Assembly: GCF_900108065.1 (NCBI RefSeq)
Contig: NZ_FNVQ01000001.1
Span: forward strand, 62,001 to 126,000
DNA: 64,000 nucleotides
Reading direction: 5' to 3'
DNA from: Marinobacterium lutimaris
Lineage (GTDB): Bacteria > Pseudomonadota > Gammaproteobacteria > Pseudomonadales > Balneatricaceae
Part shown: positions 8,723 to 19,091 of the stretch, one piece after another
Layout: each line of letters starts with the position of its first letter
Numbering within the stretch: position 1 is the stretch's first letter
Position numbers and translations under genes: made by a program
The notes under the pieces: generated by a model
What the model was told of the DNA's origin: nothing
Seen by the model: the letters and a program-made list of their open reading frames with translations, nothing else
Databases searched by the model: none

Positions 8723-9481
8723 TTACTGCTCCAGGCCGTAGCCGTAGCGCTCGATGATGGCGTGCGCCTTGTCGCCCTGCAGGTAATCCATCCAGGCGAC
8801 GGCTGCCTCGTTATCGGCGCTCTTGGTCAGTAGAACGGCCTGCTGGCGGATCGGGTTGTACAGATCCTGCGGGATCATCCAGTAGGAGCCGCTATCATCG
8901 AGGGCGATCTGGGCGTGGGCGACCATGGCAGCAGGAACGGCTCCGGAATAGGCCATCTGGTAGGTCTGCGCGATGCTGTCGCCGCGGGCGGTGGTCGCTT
9001 GCATGTCTTCCCAGAGACCCAGGGAGGTCAGGGTTTCAACTGCTGCCAGTCCGTAGGGTGCGGTTTTCGGGTTGGCGATCGCGATACGCTCCAGTTTGCC
9101 TTCTTTCAGTACCGCGCCATCGGCATCGACCCGATTTTCATCGGCACTCCACAGCACCAGCTGGCCCACGGCGTAAGTGAATAAGCTGTCGGCCACCGCA
9201 TCGCCTGAATCTACCAGCAGCTGAGGGCGTGCGGCATCGGCAGCGAAAAACACATCGAACGGCGCACCGTTGGTGATCTGGGCATAGATTTTTCCGGTGG
9301 AGGCAAAGCTCAGCTCAACCTCGTGACCGGTGTCTTTTTCAAACTCAACGGCGATCTCTTTGGCGGCGGCAGTGAAGTTGGCAGCAACAGCGGCCTGAAC
9401 TTCACCGGCCTCGGCCTGCAGGCTCAGCATGGAAAGCAGGCCCAGTGAACTTGCGGCCAGAGTGTGCTTGATCGATTTCAT
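8723..9481 (-). CDS. modA: Molybdate-binding periplasmic protein ModA
   Basis: The protein is 252 aa from ATG 9481. An in-frame ATG at 9490 lies directly on the AAAGG ribosome site, so the second ATG, nine bases further, is preferred. The signal peptide ends near LQA-EAGEVQ. The mature protein starts VQAAVAANFTAAAKEIA and includes the oxyanion-binding pattern FASTGKIYAQI and FDVFFAADAARP found in ModA. A tyrosine and serine in the QMAYSGAVPAAM stretch fit the substrate pocket. It captures molybdate (or tungstate) in the periplasm and delivers it to ModB. Confidence 0.93.
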   Translation of the reverse strand: MKSIKHTLAASSLGLLSMLSLQAEAGEVQAAVAANFTAAAKEIAVEFEKDTGHEVELSFASTGKIYAQITNGAPFDVFFAADAARPQLLVDSGDAVADSLFTYAVGQLVLWSADENRVDADGAVLKEGKLERIAIANPKTAPYGLAAVETLTSLGLWEDMQATTARGDSIAQTYQMAYSGAVPAAMVAHAQIALDDSGSYWMIPQDLYNPIRQQAVLLTKSADNEAAVAWMDYLQGDKAHAIIERYGYGLEQ

Positions 9482-9568
9482 TTCTCGCATCCTTTCTTTG
9501 TTTCAAGTGACTAGGGTTTCAGTGGTACAGGTATCTGTGGCAAAGGTTTAAACGGCTGGCGAGGGCGC

Positions 9569-10321
9569 TCAGGCACTGGTCGCCAGCATGATCTCTTCGG
9601 GTTCAATCAGGGCGTAGACCGGAGCTCCCTGGTAGATCCACTCGTCTTCGTGGATATCGAAGGGGCGGGCCAGGGCCAGGCTCAATCCGTCCCCGAGCGT
9701 CAGCTCCAGTTCGCGGCCGTGACTGCTGCTGGTGCAACGGCTGACGCGCGCCGGCATGCAGTTGCTGTTGCTGCCGGTTAAAGCCTTGTTGTCGGCGCTC
9801 AGTTCGATGGTGCTTGCCTTGATGATGGCGTAGACGCCGGCCCCCACAGTCAGCTGCAGGCGTTCGATGCTGCTGCTGGTGATATGGCACTGCATCTGCA
9901 GCTGGCCGATGGCGAGGCCCACCTTGGCGATAACACCGCTGGTATCGATGCTGGTGATACGCGCCGGTAACTGGTTGCGAGCGCTGAAGCGTAGTGCGGG
10001 CACCTTGTCCGCCAGGCGCTGTTGGCTGCCGTTGCGCTGAATACGTAACAGGCTGAACAACGCCTTGCCGGTTGCGGTGAGTTGGCTGCCACCGCCCTGG
10101 GTGCCGCCTGCCTGGGTGTCGAGTACCGCCGATCCGCAGCGCTGATTCATTTCGCGAATATGGTTCCAGGCAGTTTTGTAGCTGACACCCAGCAGTTTGG
10201 CGGCGGCGGTGAGAGAGCCGGTGTTATGAATGGCATCCAGCAGCCGCAGGCGTTTTTCCAGTCTCCGGCGGCGGTCCAGCTCGGCTGCAAACTGTTCAAG
10301 TAGCTGTTGTTGGTGTGTCAT
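9569..10321 (-). CDS. modE: Molybdate-responsive transcriptional regulator ModE
   Basis: The protein is 250 aa. The N-terminal winged helix contains the LysR-like recognition helix GSLTAAAKLLGVSYKTAWNHI (about residues 35-55). The C-terminal half holds two Mop/TOBE repeats (NQLPARITSIDTSGVIAKV and NCMPARVSRC) that bind molybdate. This is the full ModE architecture. It heads the modEABC operon, 78 bases or more upstream of modA. In E. coli ModE with molybdate represses modABC; the repeated half-site in front of this gene suggests autoregulation here, which is inference. Confidence 0.92.
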   Translation of the reverse strand: MTHQQQLLEQFAAELDRRRRLEKRLRLLDAIHNTGSLTAAAKLLGVSYKTAWNHIREMNQRCGSAVLDTQAGGTQGGGSQLTATGKALFSLLRIQRNGSQQRLADKVPALRFSARNQLPARITSIDTSGVIAKVGLAIGQLQMQCHITSSSIERLQLTVGAGVYAIIKASTIELSADNKALTGSNSNCMPARVSRCTSSSHGRELELTLGDGLSLALARPFDIHEDEWIYQGAPVYALIEPEEIMLATSA

Positions 10322-10331
10322 AGCGAACTAC

Positions 10332-10458
10332 CGTTATGTAAAAAATGACTGCTACTAAGTTATAGCGTTTTTTATGCCACGCACTTAAAGATATGAAATG
10401 CAAAACGAAAATATCAAAGCGTTTGGTAAATGTCGTTATGTAAAAAATGTAGGTATCG
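10332..10458 (-). promoter_or_regulatory. Putative ModE operators (direct repeat)
   Basis: The 16-mer CGTTATGTAAAAAATG occurs twice, at 10332-10347 and 10434-10449. CGTTATGTA resembles the ModE half-site CGNTATATA known from E. coli. The second copy is followed seven bases later by TAGGTATCG (10450-10458), a 6/9 inverted match, and the first lies near TATAGCG (10361-10367). The position between modE and mksF fits control of the mod operon. Confidence 0.5.
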
Positions 10459-10578
10459 ATACAATGTCGTTTCTGTGACAGGCATGAGGAGCGTGTCGGG
10501 CAATACCGATCCAATCGCTTCTCGCCCTTATCCCGCGACAGCTTTTCCGTTAGAATCGGCCTCTTATCGTTAAAGCGA

Positions 10579-12012
10579 ATGGACCCGAATTCAGTGCTGT
10601 TCAACAAGCTACCGGATGACATCTTTCTGCCGCTCTCGGGTCAGAACCGCCAAATTTATGAAGTGGTACTGCTGGAGCTGGCGGATCTGTTTTTCGATGA
10701 GGATCTGATAGATCCGTTTATTCCCAAGGACCTGGTGCGTTCCACCATAGAAACCGCGGTGGTGCGCTACGGCATTCGTCGCTGGTCAGCGGAAGGGGAC
10801 GACGAGGGTGAGAGCGATATTCCGCTCTCAAGCGCCGAGTACACCAACCGTATCTACCGTCGACTGGTGCAGACCGGCTGGCTCGAAGAGGAGCAGCGGA
10901 TCTACCGCACCTATGTGCTACTGTCGCCGGCCAACAGTTACCTGCTGCGCTCGCTGACCGCTATCGCGCGCCTCGAGAAGCGCAGCTACGGTGGTGCCGT
11001 GCTTAACGTGCTCAGCTCGCTGGAATCGGCCATAGCGGATCCTGAAGGACGAGGTATCACGCTGGCGGAAGCCGCCGAGACCGCTACCGACTTCAGCGCC
11101 CACCTTACCGATATGCTGCTGGGCCTGAGGGAGCTGAAGATCAACCTGTCGGGCAGTTCTACGCCGCAGGAGATCGTGCGCGGCTTCTTTGACCGCTTTG
11201 TCGAACATATCCTGGTATCCGACTACAAAACGCTGAAGACCAAGAACAACCCGTTCCGCTTCCGGCGCAAGATTCTGTCGATGATGCGCGATCTGCAGTT
11301 CGATCCGCTGAAGGTGGATCAGCTCAGCAAGCATTATCAGATGCAGTACGAGTTGGGTATCGACGAGGCGGAAGCGCTGGTGCAGCAGCATATTAACCGC
11401 ATCATCCGTATTTTTGAGTCGGTGGATCAGCGCCTGGCCGCGATTGACGATTTCCGCTATCAGCTGGAAAAACGGGTGGCGGATACCGTGCGTTACATGG
11501 ACAAGACCACGCCGGGTATGGCGGCGCGTCTGTCACGCCTGATTGCCGAGGTCGCCAAGAAAGGCGATAACGAGCTGCCGCGGGTTTCCACGCTGGACGA
11601 AGCGGCGTTTATTTCGCCCTCCAGTGTGCGTTCGCCGATCCGCCGTCGTATCGAGACCAAGCCGCGTATCATCAAGCAGGCAGAGATCGATCCCAAGGTG
11701 CTCGAGCTGCGTCAGCTGTTCAAGGAGTGGAAGGAGCGTCGTGAGGTCAAGGTCGACCGGATTGAGGCTTACCTCGACGAGCAGTTTGCCGGTCGCAGCG
11801 AGCTCAACGCTACTGAGTTCCGCATCGACAGCATCGAGGATTACATCTGCTTCAGCTACGTTCGCCACCTGAACTCGCTGGGCAAAAAGGCGCGCAAAAC
11901 TACCGAGCGCTACCAGATCAAATTTGAGGACCGCTACGTCAACGTCGCCGATATGGTGGAGTGTCGTGGCTTCGTGATTCACAGGAATACCGGAACCCAT
12001 AATGCTAGGTGA
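10579..12012 (+). CDS. mksF: Condensin subunit MksF (kleisin-like)
   Basis: The protein is 477 aa and mostly helical. It begins [25 protein letters not shown], with a winged-helix-like N-terminus and long alpha-helical middle ([22 protein letters not shown]), as in MksF/MukF kleisins that bridge SMC heads. Identification rests mainly on order: kleisin, MksE, then an SMC-type ATPase, as in the Pseudomonas mksFEB operon. Its 3' end overlaps mksE by 11 bases. It is transcribed divergently from modE. MksBEF organises the chromosome; related operons carrying MksG act in plasmid defence. Confidence 0.85.
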   Translation: MDPNSVLFNKLPDDIFLPLSGQNRQIYEVVLLELADLFFDEDLIDPFIPKDLVRSTIETAVVRYGIRRWSAEGDDEGESDIPLSSAEYTNRIYRRLVQTGWLEEEQRIYRTYVLLSPANSYLLRSLTAIARLEKRSYGGAVLNVLSSLESAIADPEGRGITLAEAAETATDFSAHLTDMLLGLRELKINLSGSSTPQEIVRGFFDRFVEHILVSDYKTLKTKNNPFRFRRKILSMMRDLQFDPLKVDQLSKHYQMQYELGIDEAEALVQQHINRIIRIFESVDQRLAAIDDFRYQLEKRVADTVRYMDKTTPGMAARLSRLIAEVAKKGDNELPRVSTLDEAAFISPSSVRSPIRRRIETKPRIIKQAEIDPKVLELRQLFKEWKERREVKVDRIEAYLDEQFAGRSELNATEFRIDSIEDYICFSYVRHLNSLGKKARKTTERYQIKFEDRYVNVADMVECRGFVIHRNTGTHNAR

Positions 12013-12808
12013 TCTGCAAAAAGTCGTTTCCCGCAACGATCAGCACCAGGCGGACGCGTTTATCCGTGCCGCCAACCTGCTGCTGACCAGTCAGTTTCTG
12101 TACGCGGACCGCCCGTCCCACCGGGATCACTACTTCCTGGTGGCCAGCAACGTGGAGTACTTCCGCAACCTGTTTGCCGCCATCGGCTGGAGCCTGATCT
12201 ACCAGCCCGATGAGGCGTTCCTTGGCGTGCTGCCGCAGGGCGAGGAGCGCGTTATGCGTCTGCGCCTGGATGAGTCGCTGCTGCTGCTCTGCCTGCGTCA
12301 GCAGTACGAAACGAAGCTGGAAGCCTTCGAGGTTGAAGACGGCAAGGCGTTCAGCTCCTCCGATGAGCTGCTGCGGCTTTACGACAACCTCACCGGTAAG
12401 GAGATCCCCAACGAGACCCGTCTCAAGGAGATCCTGTCGCTGTTCACCCGCCATGGTGTGATCGAGCGCGGCAAGCCGGAAGAGACCGATCCGAAGAACG
12501 TACCGATCCGCATCAACCCGGCGATCCGCCAGGTGGTGATCGAGGATTACATCGGCCAGCTTGAAGCGCTCTGCGATATCGACAACCGCGACGAGACCGA
12601 CGCCCTGATCGAAGAGGAAGCGGAAGAGCAGAACCGTCGCGCCGAAGATCAGCTGCCGGCTGCAGAGGCTGAAGCAGGCGCAGAGCCGGAAGTGGCTGAA
12701 GTGTCTGAAGCGGCTGTTGAACAGGCAGAAACAGAACCGCAGGAAGACAGCGCGAGCCTTGCGATCGACGAATCCGGCGACGAAATCAACCAGGGAGAGC
12801 AGCGATGA
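12002..12808 (+). CDS. mksE: Condensin subunit MksE
   Basis: The protein is 268 aa. It starts [34 protein letters not shown]; the sequence [18 protein letters not shown] and [16 protein letters not shown] is typical of the MksE winged-helix partner that binds MksF. The last 70 residues are very rich in Glu and Ala ([21 protein letters not shown]...), a low-complexity acidic tail that may be disordered. It overlaps mksF by 11 bases and mksB by ATGA, so the three subunits are translationally coupled. Confidence 0.87.
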   Translation: MLGDLQKVVSRNDQHQADAFIRAANLLLTSQFLYADRPSHRDHYFLVASNVEYFRNLFAAIGWSLIYQPDEAFLGVLPQGEERVMRLRLDESLLLLCLRQQYETKLEAFEVEDGKAFSSSDELLRLYDNLTGKEIPNETRLKEILSLFTRHGVIERGKPEETDPKNVPIRINPAIRQVVIEDYIGQLEALCDIDNRDETDALIEEEAEEQNRRAEDQLPAAEAEAGAEPEVAEVSEAAVEQAETEPQEDSASLAIDESGDEINQGEQR

Positions 12809-15800
12809 AACAGCTTAACCGCATGGTGCTGGTCAACTGGTATGTACTGGGCGCCATGGAAATTCCGATCAAGGGCAACGTGGCCATCGTGGGCCCTAAC
12901 GGTTCCGGTAAGTCCTCGCTGCTTGATGCGATGCAGACGGTGCTGATGGGCGGCCACAAGCGCCACCTCAGCTTTAACGCCTCGGCCGGTGAAAAGAGTG
13001 AGCGTTCGCTGCGTACCTACTGCCTCGGCTTCCTCGATGATCAGGGCAAGAAAAACAGCGCACGTGAAGACTCCATCACCTATCTCGCGATGAGCTTCTT
13101 TGATACCGAAACCGCGCAGGAAACCTGCGTTGGCGTCGCGATCAGCGCCTCCACCGCGAGCCCCGATGAAGAGATTCTTGGCCGCTTTATCCTGCCGAAC
13201 TTCTCCGTGACCCTGGATGACTTTACCGTCAAGCAGGATGGCGGTCGCATGCCGCGCCCCTGGGCGGAAGTGCGTGACAGCCTGCTCAAACAGTGTCCGG
13301 ACATGGTGCTGGAGAAGCGTGCCGCACGCTTCGTGAAAGAGATGGTGGCTCACCTCAGCCACGACTCGCAGATGCCAAATGATGACGACAAGTTCGTCAA
13401 AAACTTCAAGAACGCGCTCAAGTTCGTGCCGATCGACAGCCCAACCCGCTTCGTGCGTGAGTTCGTGCTGGACGAGAACATCGTCCATGTGGGCGCTTTC
13501 CGCAAGTCGCTGGACGAATACCGGGTCATGGAGCAGAAGACCCAGGAAGTGGCCAACCGTATCAACGAGCTCGAAAAGGTTCAGGAGATGTGCCGCGGAA
13601 TCTCCCGCAACCTGCGCAATTCCGTCGAGTACGAATGGGTGGTGCACGAGTCCCGCTTTGAGCAGGCCGACCTGAAGAAGGAAGCGGCCGCCGAGCGCCT
13701 CGAAGAGTCCCAGGAAAAAGAGGAAAAGCTGCAGGTCGAGCTGGCCGAAACCAGCGAAGCGCTGAACAAGGCGATCCAGGATCTGGCCAACGCCCGTGCC
13801 GAGCTGAATACCTCAGATTCTGCGCACCAGGTTAATGCTCTGGAATCCTCCATTCGTGCCCATCAACATGAGCTGAACGTGGTCAACGAACGGATTCAGA
13901 ACGTTTACAGCCTGCTGCGCACCACCGTAGGTTTCCAGGATCACCTGGATATGCTGCCGGAGGATTTCCGTCCTGTAGTGGCCCAGTCCGTGGAGCTCTG
14001 GCGCTCCGGCGAAGATGTGCTGGCCGATGCATGGCCGCAAGCGCCGGTGGAGGTAGATACCACTGTTGAGCAGCTCAAGGGCAACATCGATTCGGTACGC
14101 AAGGCGGTTTCGCGCCGCTATGAAGAGTCGGTCATCCGCATCAACGAGCTGCGCTCGACGATCCAGAATCAGAAGAGCGCCGTTGAACAGCTGCAACAGG
14201 GCCGTGCGCCGATCCGCCACAACACCCGTGAGCTGATGGAGCTGCTGGAAAGCTACGGCATCAAGTCCACGCCGATCTGTGAACTGGTCGACATCAATGA
14301 TGACAAGTGGCGTATTGCCATTGAATCCTTCCTCGGCGCCCGTCGTGAAGCGCTGATCGTGGCGCCGGATCGCGTCAAGGAAGCGATCACCCTGTACCGT
14401 CGCAAGGGTCGACACCTCAAGGGCTGCCGTGTCATCAACACCACCAAGAGTGATGAGTGGCTGGATCGCAGTAAGCGTGGTTCCCTGGCCGAGTTTATCG
14501 ATACCGATGACGACCATGCCCGCGCCTACATGAACCGTGCGCTGGGCGGCGTGATCGCGGTGGAAACCGAACAGGAACTGCTCAAGCAGGAGCGCGCGCT
14601 GACCTATGACTGCATGCTGCAGTCCGAGGGCTCAACGACCGCTATCAATGAGCTGAGCCCGATCATGGGTATCCGCCGTCGTGGTGATCAGCTGGCGTTG
14701 CAGGGCAAACAGGTCGATGAACTGGTGGCCGAATTTGCCTCACTGGGCAAAAAACATGAATCGCTGGAAAAGCTGCGTGACTCCCTGATCAGCCTGGCTA
14801 ATGGTCTGGTCGGCTCGACCGAGCGTGTCTACGATCTCTGCAACCAGCGCGAACAGCTGGGTGGTGAGATCCGCGGCTTTGAGCAGGCGATTCATGATCT
14901 GCGTAACCACGACGATTCCGGTATACAGGCGCGTATCGTCGAGCTGGCCGAGCATCACAAGTCGATGGAAGGCAAGCAGAAGAACCTGATGGACAAGCTG
15001 CAGAAGGTTCGCACCAACATCATCAAGGACAACGCCTCCCTCGAGGTGCTGGACCGGGATCTGGTGGAGCACGCCCAGGCGCGTACACGTTGCGAGGAAA
15101 ACCGTCATTTCGATGCTCAGCAGGCGCAGGAAAAACGCGACTACCTGGATGAGACCTGCAGTGGCGAGCTTGACCGCATCATCTTCGAGGCAGCGAAAAA
15201 GGCCCAGGCCGAGCTGCAGTTGCATGAGCGCAAGAAAAACGGCGTGCGTGATGCAGTCGCCCAGTATAAGGCGACCTATCACGGCGGTGGCATGAGTCAC
15301 CAGGAGCTGGATAAGATCGGCCCCAACTCCACCCACGAAGATCTGGAAAAATTCGTCGACAGCACCGTCGAGTCACTGCGTGAGTCGGAGCTGGCCGAGT
15401 ACGCCAAGAAGGCCGAGCGTGCCCGTCTGGAGGCGGAGACTGCGTTCCGTTCCGACTTTGTTGCGCACCTGAACGACCAGATCAACAAGATCCGCGATCT
15501 GATCCGCGAGCTTAACAGCCACCTGAAGAACCGTCCTTTCCATAAGGAGATGTACAGCTTCGAGATGAGCCCCAACCCGGAGCTCAAGGATATCCTCGAA
15601 CTGGTCGAGGCCTACACCCGTATGGATCAGGCCAATGTGGGCTCGCTGTTCGATCTCAAGCATGGCAACGACAGCGGTCACCGCGATGCGCTGGCGAAGA
15701 TCCACGACGTACTCAAGGATGAGGGCGAAAGTAGCCTGTTGCAGGATTACCGCAACTTCTACAATTTCGAGCTGGTGGTGAAAGACCTGCAGGGTAACCG

Positions 15801-16260
15801 CAAGACCACGCTGACCCAGCGTATCAAGACCGGTTCAGGTGGTGAGCACCAGGTGCCGTTCTACGTGGCGATGGCAGCGGCGCTTGGCGCCACCTATCGC
15901 CTGAAAGAGGGCAGCGACGGCCGGCCGGTGGGCGGCTTCAGCCTGTCGGTCTTCGACGAGGCGTTCAACAAGCTCGACTCCGAGAACACCGTTACATCGC
16001 TGGGCTTTATGTCGGATCTGGGTCTGCAGACCATTATCGCCGCACCGGATGAGAAGTACTCACTGCTGTCATCCTGCATGGATACCATCGTTAACGTCTG
16101 TCGTGATGGTCGTGTTGTCGATGTGGATGTGGAGTTCCCTACCGAGAAGGGTAAGGAGCTGCTGGCGTCGGATCATCCGTACAAGCTGATGCCGCGGGAA
16201 GAGCTTGAAGGCTCGCTGGAAGACTCTTCTGTAGAGGACACTGACGCCGAGCTGGTCTGA
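12805..16260 (+). CDS. mksB: Condensin SMC-type ATPase MksB
   Basis: The protein is 1151 aa. Walker [10 protein letters not shown] is near residue 30; the ABC signature appears late as TGSGGEHQ (about 1010) and Walker B as LSVFDEAF (about 1048), the split head layout of SMC/MukB proteins. Between them run two long coiled coils (Glu/Lys/Arg/Leu-rich from about 240 to 350 and 640 to 900) flanking a hinge-like globular region (about 480-560). It entraps DNA together with MksF and MksE in an ATP-dependent way. No MksG/JetD nuclease gene follows, so this looks like the housekeeping condensin version. Confidence 0.92.
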   Translation: MKQLNRMVLVNWYVLGAMEIPIKGNVAIVGPNGSGKSSLLDAMQTVLMGGHKRHLSFNASAGEKSERSLRTYCLGFLDDQGKKNSAREDSITYLAMSFFDTETAQETCVGVAISASTASPDEEILGRFILPNFSVTLDDFTVKQDGGRMPRPWAEVRDSLLKQCPDMVLEKRAARFVKEMVAHLSHDSQMPNDDDKFVKNFKNALKFVPIDSPTRFVREFVLDENIVHVGAFRKSLDEYRVMEQKTQEVANRINELEKVQEMCRGISRNLRNSVEYEWVVHESRFEQADLKKEAAAERLEESQEKEEKLQVELAETSEALNKAIQDLANARAELNTSDSAHQVNALESSIRAHQHELNVVNERIQNVYSLLRTTVGFQDHLDMLPEDFRPVVAQSVELWRSGEDVLADAWPQAPVEVDTTVEQLKGNIDSVRKAVSRRYEESVIRINELRSTIQNQKSAVEQLQQGRAPIRHNTRELMELLESYGIKSTPICELVDINDDKWRIAIESFLGARREALIVAPDRVKEAITLYRRKGRHLKGCRVINTTKSDEWLDRSKRGSLAEFIDTDDDHARAYMNRALGGVIAVETEQELLKQERALTYDCMLQSEGSTTAINELSPIMGIRRRGDQLALQGKQVDELVAEFASLGKKHESLEKLRDSLISLANGLVGSTERVYDLCNQREQLGGEIRGFEQAIHDLRNHDDSGIQARIVELAEHHKSMEGKQKNLMDKLQKVRTNIIKDNASLEVLDRDLVEHAQARTRCEENRHFDAQQAQEKRDYLDETCSGELDRIIFEAAKKAQAELQLHERKKNGVRDAVAQYKATYHGGGMSHQELDKIGPNSTHEDLEKFVDSTVESLRESELAEYAKKAERARLEAETAFRSDFVAHLNDQINKIRDLIRELNSHLKNRPFHKEMYSFEMSPNPELKDILELVEAYTRMDQANVGSLFDLKHGNDSGHRDALAKIHDVLKDEGESSLLQDYRNFYNFELVVKDLQGNRKTTLTQRIKTGSGGEHQVPFYVAMAAALGATYRLKEGSDGRPVGGFSLSVFDEAFNKLDSENTVTSLGFMSDLGLQTIIAAPDEKYSLLSSCMDTIVNVCRDGRVVDVDVEFPTEKGKELLASDHPYKLMPREELEGSLEDSSVEDTDAELV

Positions 16261-16290
16261 TCAGGCCTTACTGTAGTCTGTAGTCTGTAG

Positions 16291-16941
16291 TTAGAGCTCG
16301 GCTTCGGCCAGGCGAGGGGAGGGTTGTACCGGGTCGGGAATAAAACTGACCACGGGCAGCCCTTCCTTGCGCAGGTAGAGGCGTTCGTTGCGGCGGGCTA
16401 CCTGCCAAAGCGGCAGGTTTTGCTGCAGCTCCAGCAGCAGTGCTCTTGGGCTGACGGGCTCTGCGCCTTCGTTACGCCAATCGCGCCACTGCTCGTTGGC
16501 GAGTAGCTGGCACAGGGTTTCGCAGGACCACTGCTGTGGCAGCTGCTTTAGCGGCTGCAGCAGCCCGGTGGAAGAGGGTGGCAGCAGACGTGGCTCGTTA
16601 ACGAAGCGCTTGCGCACGCTGAGATCGGTATGGCCGCGCAGCAGTTCGTTATCACGGACGTTGCTGCTGAAGTCCAGCTGGCCGAGGCCCTCTGCCAGGC
16701 GTCGCAGTGACCAGCCGCAGCCCTTGATCAGCTCCCAGGCCGGTTGCATGGCGCTGCGGGAGCCGAGCGTGTAACGTTCCGCATCGCGATGATCGCTGTT
16801 GAACAGGGTCAGCTGCAGGAAAGAGGTCTGGAAATCGACCAGGCAGGGCGGGTCCTCAACCAGGCAGTAGGGTTGCTCCCGGCGGATAAAGGCAAGCCAC
16901 GCTTCGCGGCTTTCAAGTTCTGGTAGGACCCTGATATTCAT
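16291..16941 (-). CDS. Hypothetical protein, 216 aa
   Basis: I do not recognise this protein. It has no signal peptide or membrane segment, is rich in Leu, Arg and Trp, and contains a basic/aromatic middle (LRRLAEGLGQLDFSSN, HTDLSVRKRFV). The frame shows normal codon use for the region and ends 30 bases from mksB in convergent orientation. The start region is shared with the divergent small gene at 16990, with only 48 bases between them. Conserved next to mks genes or chance neighbour: cannot be decided from one window. Confidence 0.6.
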   Translation of the reverse strand: MNIRVLPELESREAWLAFIRREQPYCLVEDPPCLVDFQTSFLQLTLFNSDHRDAERYTLGSRSAMQPAWELIKGCGWSLRRLAEGLGQLDFSSNVRDNELLRGHTDLSVRKRFVNEPRLLPPSSTGLLQPLKQLPQQWSCETLCQLLANEQWRDWRNEGAEPVSPRALLLELQQNLPLWQVARRNERLYLRKEGLPVVSFIPDPVQPSPRLAEAEL

Positions 16942-16989
16942 GACAACACACCTGAATTCATCCCCTTATTCTATATAACGAGTGCTCCC

Positions 16990-17337
16990 ATGACGATCAA
17001 GTTACTGAACCGCTCCGCTTTGGTAGTACGCCCCAGGCAGCCGCTGGCCGACTGGGCCGCGGAACAGGCGCCGGAAGAGAATCTCGACCTTGAGTCCCTG
17101 CGCCAGGAGGGCACTGTCTATCTGATCGATGAGGCGGAGCAGGAGAGTAGTTTCGCCGACGCGCTGGATGAAGGCTGGCGGGCGATTTTCGAAAACGAAC
17201 TGGCCGCCTGGGATGAGTTTGGCGATCACTGGCCGGTTCTCGAACGCAGCCTGTTCGATCAGTGGTTCGAGGTGGAGCCGCAGATCCTGGCGTTCGACCT
17301 GTCGGAACAAGCTTTGCTCAGGGCAAACCTGGAATAA
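16990..17337 (+). CDS. Small acidic hypothetical protein, 115 aa
   Basis: The function is not recognised. The protein is strongly acidic (many Glu/Asp) and rich in Trp (WAAEQAPEENLDLESL, GWRAIFENELAAWDEFGDHWP) and has no membrane segment. Its start is preceded by a weak GAGTG element. It lies 49 bases before the DUF3422 gene on the same strand and may share its transcript. The composition suggests a soluble, helical, cytoplasmic protein. Confidence 0.6.
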   Translation: MTIKLLNRSALVVRPRQPLADWAAEQAPEENLDLESLRQEGTVYLIDEAEQESSFADALDEGWRAIFENELAAWDEFGDHWPVLERSLFDQWFEVEPQILAFDLSEQALLRANLE

Positions 17338-17386
17338 ATCGCTAACCGGCTGCGAGGACCCGGCCGGCTGACGGAGAAGTAGATCT

Positions 17387-18748
17387 ATGAAGGATGTGAT
17401 CCAGCATCTCGAGACCCATCCGCTGCGCGATATGCTCTACGGTGAGCTGCATTCGCGTCCCTTTCAGGTTATTCCGAGCCCGGCGCGGGTGACTCACCTG
17501 GCGTTGCAGGTCGACGAGGCCCAGCGCGCAGAGCAGTTCCGTCACCTGCAGAAACTGCATGAGATCCTCGGATACGAGGTGCCTCAGGTGGAAACCCAGT
17601 GTTACGAGCAGACCTTCGGTAATCTGCGTATCCGCTGGGAAAAGCACCTGGAGTTCACCAGCTATACCTTTATCAATCTCGCGCCCCTGTCGCACCCGGA
17701 TCCGTTTACCGAGCAGGGGATCAGCGAACTACCGTTCGGCTGGCTAGAGGGCTTGCCGGGCACCGTAGTGGCGGCCTTTCATGTGGCCATTGAAGACGCG
17801 CGTGAAAACCCTGAGCCGGAACCGAACGAGGTAAAGCCCTGGTTTGAGCAGATGCGTCTGGTTGGCTCGAGCCCGCAAAGCGGCGATGCGCGGGTCTGGA
17901 CCGCCTTTCAGCTCCATTCAGACGGCTTCGGGCGACTGCTGGTTTACAACAAGCGGATGAGTGACTCCCAGCTTGGTCGTCTGGTGCAGCGCCTGGTGGA
18001 GATCGAAACCTACCGTCTGATGACCCTGCTGGCGCTGCCGGAGGCGCGCAGAACCTCGCCCGCACTGGGTGATATGGATGCCAAGCTGGCAAACCTGACC
18101 GGTGTGCTGGCGGATAACCATCAGGTGGATGACAGTGCGGTGCTCTCTGAGCTCACGCAGATGGCAGCGCAGATCGAGGCGTTCCGGGCGCAGACCACCT
18201 TCCGCTTTACGGCGACCCGCGCCTATGCCGACCTGATCATCAGCCGTCTGGCCGAGCTGCGCGAGGATGAGGTATCCGGGCACCTGACGATCAACGAATT
18301 CCTCAGCCGTCGTCTGCTGCCTGCGGTGCGCACCTGTAACGCGGTCAGTGAGCGGCTGGATGATCTGTCGCGTCGTGTCGACCGGGTGTCCGACATGATG
18401 CGAACCCGTGTCGAGATGGCGATACAGCAGCAGAACAGGGAGCTGCTCAGCTCCATGGATCGTCGCTCCCGTATTCAGCTGATGATGCAGCATACGGTAG
18501 AGGGGCTGTCGGTGGCCGCGATCAGCTACTACCTGGTCGGGTTGGTAAAGTATTTGCTAGAAGCTATTTACGGCGCAGGCGTACCGTTCGATAAAACCAT
18601 CGCAACCGGTATGATGGTGCCCATAGTGCTGCTCGCCGTTTGGCTGGCGACGCGTCGCATTCATCACCACTTCCATGCGCTGGCCGAAGATGAGCTGGCG
18701 GAAGGCAATACAGGAAAGAAGCGCAATGAGCGTCGAAAACGAAATTGA
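17387..18748 (+). CDS. DUF3422 family membrane protein
   Basis: The protein is 453 aa. The N-terminus carries the family signature HPLRDMLYGELHSRPFQ. The middle is soluble and partly coiled (DLSRRVDRVSDMMRTRVEMAIQQQNRELLSSM), and two hydrophobic segments near the C-terminus (AISYYLVGLVKYLLEAIY and TGMMVPIVLLAVWLATR) anchor it in the inner membrane. The architecture resembles CorA-like proteins in having a long soluble domain before two terminal helices, but the GMN motif of CorA is absent. Function unknown. Its end overlaps the bolA start by 23 bases. Confidence 0.85.
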   Translation: MKDVIQHLETHPLRDMLYGELHSRPFQVIPSPARVTHLALQVDEAQRAEQFRHLQKLHEILGYEVPQVETQCYEQTFGNLRIRWEKHLEFTSYTFINLAPLSHPDPFTEQGISELPFGWLEGLPGTVVAAFHVAIEDARENPEPEPNEVKPWFEQMRLVGSSPQSGDARVWTAFQLHSDGFGRLLVYNKRMSDSQLGRLVQRLVEIETYRLMTLLALPEARRTSPALGDMDAKLANLTGVLADNHQVDDSAVLSELTQMAAQIEAFRAQTTFRFTATRAYADLIISRLAELREDEVSGHLTINEFLSRRLLPAVRTCNAVSERLDDLSRRVDRVSDMMRTRVEMAIQQQNRELLSSMDRRSRIQLMMQHTVEGLSVAAISYYLVGLVKYLLEAIYGAGVPFDKTIATGMMVPIVLLAVWLATRRIHHHFHALAEDELAEGNTGKKRNERRKRN

Positions 18749-19043
18749 AAAACGCCTGACTGACGGGCTGGAGCTGGTCGAGTACCGCCTGGAAAACGAG
18801 AGCCACATGCACTCGGGCGATCGCACCGACACCCATTTCAAACTGGTGGCGGTGAGCTCTGCGTTTGAGGGCAAGCGCCTCGTACAGCGGCACCAGCTGA
18901 TTTACGGCCTGCTGTCGGACCTGATGCAGAACCCTATCCATGCCCTGGCCATGCATCTGCATACGCCGGCGGAGTGGGAGGCGCAGCAGGGTTTCGTACC
19001 GGCATCGCCGAACTGCATGGGCGGCTCCAAGGCTGACAAGTAA
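18726..19043 (+). CDS. bolA: BolA family protein
   Basis: The protein is 105 aa from ATG 18726, with GGAAAG about 9 bases upstream. The class II KH-like fold is recognisable from ENESHMHSGDRTDTHFKLVAVSSAFEGKRLVQRHQLIY..., and the conserved C-terminal IHALAMHLHTP with its His matches the BolA consensus vHAL-l-t-p. BolA partners with monothiol glutaredoxins in Fe-S sensing and affects cell shape and envelope genes. It overlaps the DUF3422 coding end. It could be BolA proper rather than the shorter IbaG because of its length. Confidence 0.9.
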   Translation: MSVENEIEKRLTDGLELVEYRLENESHMHSGDRTDTHFKLVAVSSAFEGKRLVQRHQLIYGLLSDLMQNPIHALAMHLHTPAEWEAQQGFVPASPNCMGGSKADK

Positions 19044-19091
19044 ACATTTTTATAAAAGTACCCGTTCCAAGGCAGTAACAGGAGAGTACTC

